Below are positions 56,171-64,000 of a stretch of 64,000 bases of DNA, piece after piece; within the stretch, counting starts at the first letter, position 1, and every line of letters starts with the position of its first letter. The stretch is from Zygnema cylindricum (Eukaryota; Streptophyta; Zygnematophyceae; Zygnematales; Zygnemataceae): positions 199,695 to 263,694 of the forward strand of contig JBBHKE010002873.1 of assembly GCA_037447655.1 (NCBI GenBank), written 5' to 3'. The position numbers were made by a program, and so were the translations under genes. The notes beneath the pieces are model-generated. The model made no database searches. It was not told the DNA's origin and saw only the letters and a program-made list of their open reading frames with translations.

Positions 56171-58614
56171 TAATTAAGGTGAAGAAGAAAAAATAAATAA
56201 TTTTTTATTTATTGCTTCCTAAGAATAGTAAAGTTTTCATTTTTGGAGCTAGGATGAGATACAGACTCAACAAATGCATTTTCAATTTTTCAAAAAAGCT
56301 GATTTAAAAATGTCCTCCAACTTGAAAGTGTTACAAAATTCAAGCGCTTGTTTTTAAAAGTGCGGTCATTTCGTATAGAATATTCGCATGAAATAAGCAG
56401 AAACCGTGCGAAACTTTCCTGTTGGATTGAAATCTCGTGCGATTTCGTGCATGAAAAATTTCATTATGGAAAATTCCGTGCGTGAACTCCGCACGAAATG
56501 CTCCCCCTTATTAAACATTTGCTTCAAAAGTTCGAACATAGACAAATGAACAAAAGCAATAGTAACGTTCATATCCACTTTTATTATTGTTTTGACCATT
56601 AGTTATGATAAAATTGTGAGCTTCTTGCTTATTGGCTAGAAATTTAAACTTGATCAATTTTTAGCACCAACGACTAAAAAAGATGGTAAAGGTAAATTTT
56701 GTTCACTATTTTACCGTATGGTTGAGAGTGCAAGGAGAATATTCACAAAATTCACACATTTTCTTTTCTCTTCTTTATTTCTTCTAAACAAGCGCACAAC
56801 ATTTTCTTAAACAAGACTCGAGATTGCAAATAACGAATTCAATTCTAACATTTTACAAAAATGCACAATCCAACAAGAAGTCGAAACAAAGCACAACAAA
56901 TGTCACATACAGAAGGGACTCCAACAAGACAAACACAAAATTTTTCATAATTTTTTGCTCATTTTTAGTGATAATGCCTTCAACTTAAGAAAAATAATAA
57001 AAAAATATATATAGAAGCTTCCTAAGATGGCAAAATATGTGCAAGAAAGTAGACATTTGCATTTGCACCTAGAAATCATTGCACCACATATATTAATTTA
57101 CCACATATAGACCTCTCCCGTGCACTGTATCAAAATATCATCTTGTACCGCACATTATTTGTTTTGTAAAGACCCTCTGATTCAAAGCGATCCAAGTTTA
57201 AACTTATTAAGTGACTAATAAGTGCTTTTAATAAACTACAATGCCCATAGAAATTTGTATTAACAACACTACACCGCTCATAGTTATTAGACTGAAAAAA
57301 AAATCGCCATTTAAAACATCTTTTCTCCGTGCACACTTACTGGATTGTCAATCGGAGTCCGCCGATAGGAAGGTGAGAATCTTGCCTTCCAATAGGAACC
57401 ATTGGATTGACACTGACAAGTGTGCATGGAAAAAGATATTATAAGCGGCAATTTTTTTTTTAAACAAATGACAATGAGCAGTGTAATTTGGTCATGCGTT
57501 TTCCAGTCCAACTACCATGTAAAAATGTAAAAATTTTAGTGTGTAAAAAATGTTAATTACACCGTTTAAGGGAATGTATTACAATCGCCACGTCTCCCTA
57601 AACTAAATTAATACTATACACTGTATATAGACATAGTACTTATGCTTTATGAACCCTAACTACACCAGTCAAGCAAAGGGGAAAAAAAATATAAAAAAAA
57701 TTAACTAATGTTCCGCACCATACTCGGGGTGGGAATCTTCTTAAGCTATTTCTGTATTTAACATGTCTTTACTCTTGGAGAAAATTCTTACCTACCCTTT
57801 TTTTTTTGGTGTGTTGTAAAGAGTAAAAAAGTTATTCCAATTCTCAAGAGACCACTAAAATTATTCTCCAATTTGTATCCACATTTTCCCACCAGTCATA
57901 TAATGTGAAAAAGTGCAATTTTGATCAATGTATAGTTCCAATTGGGGCTTCAAAACAAATTTCCCTAATAACTCCTCTTTCCATTCTCCCAAGCTCTTCA
58001 AGAACTACTACTCAAATAGACACGGAAACCTGATTTTTGAGAAAAGGGATATGAAAAATGGTATTTTTTCCCTATCCCTTTTCTTTCCACTAAAACCTCC
58101 ACTAAACTCCTCATTTTTGTTACAACAAATTTTTGTTACACCAAATCCTCTTTATAATCCTTTATCCTCTTTATGACTCTTTTTCCTCTTTATAATTCTT
58201 TAAAGACAGCTGAAAAGTACTTTTTCAACCTAAAACAAATTTGTCGAAGCTGTTCAACTAAAGTCAATTTTTATGGCCGAAAATAATTTAAAAACACCTT
58301 CCAAGAAAATGACTCCTGATTTCGGACAAGGATTAACTCCTTCCCTGTAAATCCCTGTAACCGATCTTCCTTTTGAAAAACTTCAATTATGGCCTCGTAA
58401 AACCATACAGGACAATACTTTCCCCGCAAATAATAATAAAAAGAAAAAAACCTTCCAAAGAAAACGACTTCCAGTTTTGTCCATATAACATCTCTGTTAA
58501 CTGAAACTGATCGGCTTTCAAAAAGCTCTGTGGCTTGGTAAAACCATACGGGACATTTCTTTTTTTTTCGTCGAAAATAACGAAAAACAAAAACAAAAAC
58601 GAAAAACAAAAACC
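56171..58614. other. Intergenic region, mostly AT-rich
   Basis: It contains a MITE at 57270-57485 and the decayed copies of the fucosyltransferase end at 58290-58614. I see no supported gene; the frame at 57928-58176 has no family or splice evidence. Confidence 0.55.
57270..57485. mobile_element. MITE, family A
   Basis: The left end is TACACCGCTCATAGTTATTA; the right end gagcagtgTA is decayed. The inner arms (catttaaaacatcttttctc, cgtgcacactt) and core (ccgataggaaggtgagaatc) closely match the copy at 2131. Confidence 0.75.
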
Positions 58615-58720
58615 TTACAAGAAAATAACTTCCAGTTTTGGACAAGGAGTTGCTTCCATATATCTTTGTAACTGATCGTCGGTTCGAAAAGCTCCATGGC
58701 CTTGTAACACCATATCTTGT
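58290..58720 (-). repeat. Three tandem copies of the fucosyltransferase terminal coding end
   Basis: Units of roughly 130-145 bases occur at about 58610-58720 (functional), 58440-58560 and 58290-58420. Each carries, on the minus strand, tatggt.ttac.a.gcca, gagctttt.gaa, cgatcagtt.ca, and aaaactggaagt + att/cgttttctt. Only the first copy is read before the stop codon at 58615; the others have drifted and are 3' of the gene. Confidence 0.82.
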
Positions 58721-61700
58721 GAGGCAGAAACCGGGTAAATCCGAAAAGCTCGAAGATAAACCGCCCCGGAGAGAGATTCCGGACGATAATCGGCCCAAAT
58801 GGGTTTATGCCGTTTAGTTTTAAAAAGTCGATAAACCGACCGGACAAGTGTCATCACTGTGAGCTCCGACGACCTGTCATATAGGACAAACGACAAATGA
58901 TGAGACGCAGGAAAACGAAAATGATTCGCCGTATTATTTTGAATAATGAAGAAAATCTAAAAGGTTGAATGGATAAATAAAACTAAATAAGGTTGTTATT
59001 AGTTAAGATAACAGATAAGGTGTAACGAGAGTTTTTCTAAAGTTTTTCCAAACTTCAAAAATAGGAAAATAAAAAAAAGGAGGGAGGCAGGGAATCGGAA
59101 GAGCTTGACGAGCTTAAATGAAAAAATAGGTGTTTCTCTAAAAAAAGTAAAAAAAAGGATCCTTACCAAATTAGAAAAAAGGATCCTTACCTCAAAAAGA
59201 AAGGAAAAAACCTGAACCGTCCTCTCTCTCGTACAAACAAATGGTAAACGGTTTGATTCGTCTGTTTCTCGTAACAGCGGCAAGGTCGGGTCTGCTGAGC
59301 TTCCATGGCTCCCAAAATCTGCAAACCGTTCCGTTCCGTTCTCAGTTTTTATTTTTCTATGCCATTCTACTATCTACTCTACCCCTGCTTCAAAAATTAT
59401 TATCGTTCTAAATAACAAAACCCATGCAAAAAAAATCTAGGTGAATAATTATAATATGTGTCATAGTATAACATAATTTTTATAATTATAATATTATATC
59501 TCCCTCTCCCTCTCCCTCTCCCACTCTCCCTCCTCTCACCCTGGTTGCCACGTGGATGCACAGTCGGCATTCGCTCCTAACCACGGGCATATCGAGAAGC
59601 GCCAAAAAGGCGTCCGCCGGCCAATCATCTTTCCACCGCAGCATCTCCTTGTAGGCCTCCTCCACTCGGAGGAGGTACGACGCCCATTTTACCGTTTTTT
59701 TCACATCGTCCATTTTTGCCACCTAAGGAAGGTGGTATAGTTTGGTTGTCGGTTTTCGTTTCTAATTTTGGTAAGGTTTTGGTTTGAAATTTGTTTTAGG
59801 ATTTGGTTTACGTTTTTGTTGGGGATTTGATTAGGATTTGGTTTTGGTTCAGGATTAGGTTTACTTTTGGGTTTCAAAGCCCATTTTTGCTGTTTAACAT
59901 TTTGTTAATTTTCGGAATCTAAGGTAAATGTGAAAATTTGGAAGTTGGGTTTTGGGATTTGTTTTGACTTTCTGTCAATAAAACAATCTTAATATACACA
60001 CACACACACACACATATACATACATATATGTACATATTATTTATATATTATATACATATAATATATATCAATCTTTCTCAATCTTTCTTTCATCTTTCTT
60101 TCAATCTTTCTCTGTCGAGTCAGAAAAACAATTTCAGTCTTCGAATGCGGCCCTCCAAATGATCAAATAAAGTTTAAAAACGTTTGAAGAAGTTTTAAAA
60201 AGTAAAAAAAAAAAAAATTTATAAAACAAGAAAGTTTACAGGGAACAAAAAAAAGAGAAGTCAAGAGAATGCAAAGGAAAAAAAAAACCCAGAAATAAAT
60301 AACTGTCAAATGTCCAGAAACTAAAATTGTAATGTTGAGAACTTTTTTCTGTTATTTACTTTCAAACAAAAGCTATCTGCTGGAAGAAACACGAAAAAGA
60401 CAAAAAAACACACAGAAAAAATCACATGCTGAGAATTTCAATAAAAATAAAATGTTGAAAAGTATACCGACTTTAACATTCAAACAAGGGTTCTGCCGGA
60501 AGAAAAGAGAAAAAGATCCCAAAAAAGTAAAAACCAAAGAGAAAAAAACCAGAAAGTGAAAAAACAAAAAAAAAAAAAAGTAAAAACCAACAAAAACAAA
60601 AACAAAGTAAAATTGAAAATATCAATAATTTTATTTTAGCTATTTGCCTTTAAAACAAGCGTTGTCTGCCAGGAGAACCATGAAAAAAAAGGGACCCAAA
60701 AAGTAAAAATTGAAGGGAAAAAAAAAGACCCAAGAAGTTAAAATTGAAGGGGAAAAAAAACCAACAAAAAGTAAAAACCAAAGAAAACGATTTAATTTAG
60801 TTGTTTACCTTTAAACAGGCGTTATCTGCGGGAAGAAACATGAGATTATTGGCATAAGTTGAAACAATAATTGGAATGGTTCCAGACGATAGAGCCATCC
60901 AATAATCCGGAGACATATACCCCTGGTCACAAAAAGACAAAAAACGAAAGAAAAGAAGGAAAAAAAAAAAGGAAAAGAAAAAGAGAAAAAAAGGAAAAAG
61001 AAGAAAATTCAAATGTACCCATTAAAAACAACGAAAGGTTTTAATGGAGGAACTGAATCAGATAGTGTGAAGTTTCAACGGAAAGAATCACAAATAGAAA
61101 ATAGAAGAGAGAAAACATCCATACAAGCAAAAAAAGAGGATATTAAGTGAAGAACCAAATCAGAAGTTGTGATTATTAATTTTACCACATTGTCGTAATC
61201 TTGAAAAGTTGTTTCCCGAAATGGCATATAACAAAAAGCGCATTCAAATTTTAGAAAATAAAGAAAAATTTATCGTACCACATTATTGTAATTCTTCAAA
61301 AACAAGTGTGAACTTGCATTGAGGGAATAAACTCGAAACTTAAAATCACTTTCCCAACACCTAATATAACAAAAAAAACATTAAATTTTACAATTACAGA
61401 GAGATTTATCTTACCACATTGGCGTAATCTTCAAAAACAAGGGCAAATTTGTAGCGAGAAATTACTTCTTGAGGTTTTGACCAAGCTGACCGATTATTTA
61501 CACACTTTCCAAAAACGTCCATTTTGAGTCCCTCCGCCCAAAATTCCCGGATCACATCGTACCTGCAAAACTCAAAAGAGTTAAAAAAAGTTTTTAGAAA
61601 AGAAACCATTGAAAACTAGTTAATTTTACCTAGTAACACAAATTTTCTTACCTACTATTTACACCCAAAAACGTCCATTTTGAGTTCCTCGGCTCAAAAT

Positions 61701-62750
61701 TCTCAAATTGGATCGTACCTTTACAATTCAAAAGAGTTAAATGGAGAGTTGTTAAAAGAAACCCCATTTGAAGAAAAGAGTTAGAAAAAGTTTTCAAAAG
61801 AAAACTCACTTGAAAATTAAGTTAAATAAAGTGTTTATAAACGAAAACCCATCTGAAAAAAGAGTCAAAAAAGAGTTCATCGAAGAAATCCCGTTTGGAA
61901 AAAGAATTAATGCATCTAATAACACATTTTTTTCTTCAAAAAGTCAACTGAAAATGTCGACTCTTGAATGTGTAATTGTTCCCAATTGTTTTTTTTTTGG
62001 GGGGGGGTTCAGAAGTGGCATAAGGCCCATTCAAATTAATTCCTTAATGGAGGAATTTAAAGAAAATTGACTTTTCAAATAAGACAAAATCTTAGTGAAG
62101 TATCTCCCCATCAGTTGAGCAAAAAGAAAAAAACAGATGTAAAAATAAGCAAACGGAAAAGATGAACCTTTTTCCTTCATTTTTCTGATTCCAACTAACC
62201 ATTCCCTCGAAAACTCCACCAAAAAAAAAAAAAAAAACTTTTTTTTTCCCCTTTTTTTTAATTTCCACAAACCTTTGTCCCAAATCTCGAGACAAAAAAA
62301 AGAAAACCAACAAAGAACCAGCTTTTCCTTCCCCTTTCCAAAAATCTGACCAAACAAACAAAAAAAACAAAATAAAAAAGCCACCAGAAAAAAAATAAAA
62401 ATGTTTAATGCTTCCCTTTTCCCTTTCTGCCTCCCACAACCCTTCTGCTCTTTTTTCTAACAAACTAAGAGAAAAAGAGCGAAAAACCAGCACCAAAAAA
62501 AAAAAAATAGGAAACCTTTTCCTTTCCCTTTATTTCTCCCACTAACCTTTGTTTCTCCCACTAACCTTTTTTTCTCCCACTAACCTTTTTTTCTCCCACT
62601 AACCTTTTTTTCTCCCACTAACCTTTGTTTCTCCCACTAACCTTTGTTCCAAAACTCGACATTTTTCGTTAACCAAGGCAACTGCCGGTGCTGAGGCTGT
62701 TTTGGCTCCCACGGGATCCATAAACCGGTAGTCTGTCCATGTGGGGTGGG
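58615..62750 (-). CDS. Plant-type GT10 alpha-1,3/4-fucosyltransferase, C-terminal six exons (312 aa visible)
   Basis: Exons (gene order): 62642-62750, 61415-61562, 60809-60922, 59540-59722, 59191-59318, 58615-58873. Phases close. The GT10 donor-binding region is present: QEVISRYKFALVFEDYANVV, then GYMSPDYWMALSSGTIPIIV and STYANNLMFLP. The downstream text AFLALLDMPVVRSECRLCIH and TVYHLFVRERGRF, and the tail YRPESLSG, AFRIYPVSASQ and TPCPKLEVIFL, match the C-terminal extension of plant FUT11/FUT13-type proteins. These Golgi enzymes transfer fucose from GDP-fucose to N-glycans. The N-terminus, with the expected membrane anchor, is not in the window. The fifth exon was extended to the donor at 59191 because that restores family-like sequence (FFLRSSELTV). 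Four of its junctions are accompanied by tandem copies in the introns. Confidence 0.88.
59145..59195 (-). repeat. 24-bp duplication of a 5' splice site in the fucosyltransferase
   Basis: The minus-strand donor region ggtaaggatccttttttct occurs twice, at about 59172-59191 and 59148-59167. Confidence 0.75.
60000..60065. repeat. CA then TA microsatellite
   Basis: Cacacacaca followed by tacatatata runs lie in an intron of the fucosyltransferase. Confidence 0.85.
60345..60845 (-). repeat. Four tandem copies of a fucosyltransferase exon end and donor
   Basis: The functional junction (plus strand) is tacctttaaacaggcgttat + ctgcgggaagaaacatgag at about 60806-60843. Copies read tgcctttaaaacaagcgttg (60646), ttcaaacaagggttctgccg (60476) and actttcaaacaaaagctatc (60358). 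Each is followed by the same exonic gaagaaacatgaa-like text and A-rich filler with gtaaaaacc. Confidence 0.85.
61180..61470 (-). repeat. Three copies of another fucosyltransferase exon end and donor
   Basis: The functional junction ttaccacattggcgtaatct + tcaaaaacaagggcaaattt lies at 61410-61450. Intronic copies are gtaccacattattgtaattc + ttcaaaaacaagtgtgaact at about 61276-61316 and taccacattgtcgtaatctt at about 61183. Confidence 0.85.
61480..61780 (-). repeat. Duplicated acceptor side of the same fucosyltransferase exon
   Basis: Exonic and acceptor sequence at 61490-61590 (tttacacactttccaaaaac, gtccattttgagtccctccg, atcgtacctgcaaaactcaa) recurs in decayed form at 61655-61745 (tttacacccaaaaacgtcca, ttttgagttcctcggctcaa, gatcgtacctttacaattca). 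Confidence 0.85.
62536..62655 (-). repeat. 19-20 bp minisatellite of a 5' splice site, five to six units
   Basis: The minus-strand unit is caaaggttagtgggagaaa. Every unit has the consensus-like donor AG/GTTAGT. The first unit is the functional end of the exon at 62642; the rest are in the intron. Confidence 0.88.
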
Positions 62751-62769
62751 CTGTACAACCACAAAAAAC

Positions 62770-62960
62770 GGTTTAATTCACCAACAAATCGTTTAGTGTA
62801 AATCAAATCGTTTAATTCAAACGCATGCCGTTTATTGTAAATTGAATCGTTTAATGTGTAAATCAAATCGTTTAATGAAAAAGGAATCGTTTAATGTAAA
62901 CGAATTGTTTAATGTAAACCGAATTGTTCAATGTTAAACAGATTGTGTAAGTTTAAATGA
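62770..62960. repeat. Degenerate minisatellite, about 18-20 bp unit
   Basis: About nine imperfect copies of caaatcgtttaatgtaaa in tandem. Confidence 0.8.
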
Positions 62961-63087
62961 ATGGTTTTATTAAAACACCGTAAAACAATTTTTCATAAAT
63001 ATTTCATAAAACGGTTTATAAAATGGTAGTCGAAATCACATACAAATCGTTAATTATATATGTAGATGATCAGGATTGAAATTAAGA

Positions 63088-63145
63088 TAATGGTAATGGT
63101 TATGGTTATGGTTATGGTTATGATAATGGTTATGGTTATGATTAT
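63088..63145. repeat. GGTTAT hexanucleotide repeat
   Basis: About nine units of ggttat with two variants (gataat, gattat). Confidence 0.85.
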
Positions 63146-64000
63146 GTTATCATGTAACAAAATACAAAGTGTTGTATACCGAGCAGGTTTCACCGATAAT
63201 CAATATGTAACTTTTTGGTGGGTCTCAAAAATCTATATAACATCTCGACATATCGTATCGCCGATAATCACAATATATCAATATCTATATCGGAATATCG
63301 TCGATAACTGTACAATTATATCCGTACTCTTCAAAAAAATTCTTTCTACGCCGCCAAGGCTGAGAAATTCTCAGTACAGTACGCTACACTGTACCGTACT
63401 GTAATGAATTTATATCAAATTTTTGACTTTGGATGACGGTGTTTTATGAGATCCAGATTCCTGAAATTTGCTGCAAAAATGCACCACTCCATTGGCTTTT
63501 TTAATGGGCTTTCTTTAAGAACAGGGACACGTGGTCCAATGAAATGATGAGAATCTAAGTACTCTCTGCGTTGTTACCTAACTACTCATATTTCCGTACA
63601 AGTCTCCTTTTTTTGGAGTATCTAGGAAAGGGATTGGTCATGACACAATGTGAGAACATATAGAAATTCCGTAGAAAATGAAAAAGCAAACGGATTTTTA
63701 TATTTTTTTTCCGGCAGTGGGCTGTAACTTGTCTTTTGACTTTTGTAAAAACCCTACCGAAGATTTTGTTGTAACGACTATTTGTTATGGTAATATGCTG
63801 GGCCAATCAAGTGTAAGGGAAGGTTTGCAGAGATATGTTTTCTATCTGGTAACGATGTACGTACGGATTACCGTATAGTTATTGGTCGATTTTCCGTATT
63901 TATAAAAATTTACTTTTAAAATTTTTATCACTCGATAGATATCAAATTTTCAGGGTCATGGTATCGGTAAATAACAACATCGTGATATATCGACCTTGAT

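Larger units (their letters stand above)
62751..64000. other. Right edge, repeats only
   Basis: It presumably lies in an intron of the fucosyltransferase. It contains a degenerate aaatcgtttaatgtaaac repeat at 62770-62960, a ggttat hexamer run at 63090-63145, and cgatatatcg-type sequence at 63235-63310 and 63935-64000 resembling the hAT-like element at 23298. No further fucosyltransferase exon was found. Confidence 0.6.

Noticed and set aside
59191-59212. An earlier donor at 59212 for the fifth fucosyltransferase exon (TTCAG/GTTTTTTCC)
   Set aside because: It keeps phase but drops family-like residues; the stronger donor GAG/GTAAGG at 59191 restores them.
63088-63145. GGTTAT run as an interstitial telomere
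   Set aside because: The unit is a hexamer unlike the plant-type TTTAGGG heptamer, and the run is short and interrupted.
1-64000. CRISPR arrays, tRNA and rRNA genes, bacterial operons
   Set aside because: No regular spacer-repeat pattern, no cloverleaf with A and B boxes and no rRNA-like sequence was noticed; gene structure is clearly eukaryotic.

Overview
This is an AT-rich, intron-dense nuclear DNA window from a green-lineage eukaryote. The genes point to a streptophyte, either a land plant or a charophyte-type alga. They include a plant-type GT10 fucosyltransferase with the plant-specific C-terminal tail, a UPF0426 plastid protein, a BRIZ/BRAP2 ubiquitin ligase, a cytosolic-type ribulose-phosphate 3-epimerase, and plant-type TBC, DENN and ABCD sequences. 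I cannot name the species. No prokaryotic, organellar, CRISPR, rRNA or tRNA features were seen. Gene models were built by hand from splice sites, reading phase and remembered family sequences; no alignment or RNA evidence was available.

Layout. 1-2.8 kb: no supported gene, two small inverted-repeat elements. 2.8-11.6 kb (-): complete 12-exon BRAP2/BRIZ gene. 12.5-20.2 kb (+): complete 9-exon PH/coiled-coil gene, divergent from the first. 20.2-24.6 kb: intergenic with several TIR elements. 24.6-26.4 kb (+): two-exon gene for a short acidic, probably plastid protein. 26.4-29.1 kb: intergenic with a 117-bp tandem repeat. 29.1-34.7 kb (-): complete RPE gene with a 5-nt microexon and, in one intron, a long open exon on the opposite strand. 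34.7-36.7 kb: MITE cluster. 36.7-39.8 kb (+): complete UPF0426 gene. 41.4-42.5 kb (-): last two exons of a TBC Rab-GAP. 43.2-46.6 kb (+): four internal exons of a DENN-domain gene. 47.4-52.6 kb (-): a defective copia retrotransposon. 52.7-53.9 kb (+): last two exons of an ABCD-type ABC transporter. 55.0-56.2 kb (-): start of an unrecognised gene. 58.6-62.8 kb (-): C-terminal six exons of the fucosyltransferase. The right edge is repeats.

Three themes stand out. (1) Exon-intron junctions are repeatedly copied in tandem into the neighbouring intron, leaving decaying exon-end and splice-site copies. This is seen in at least six genes. (2) Between 41 and 54 kb three genes are incomplete, and the breaks coincide with copia-type LTR sequences that lack target-site duplications. 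A solo LTR lying inside an intact stretch of the DENN gene does have a perfect one. Ectopic recombination or a repeat-induced assembly join would both explain this. (3) A large family of small TA-flanked inverted-repeat elements (MITEs) sharing a CACCGTGAATCGC-like terminus is scattered through the window, in places nested. The copia element appears to be primed from the anticodon region of initiator tRNA-Met, like Drosophila copia and unlike most plant copia elements.
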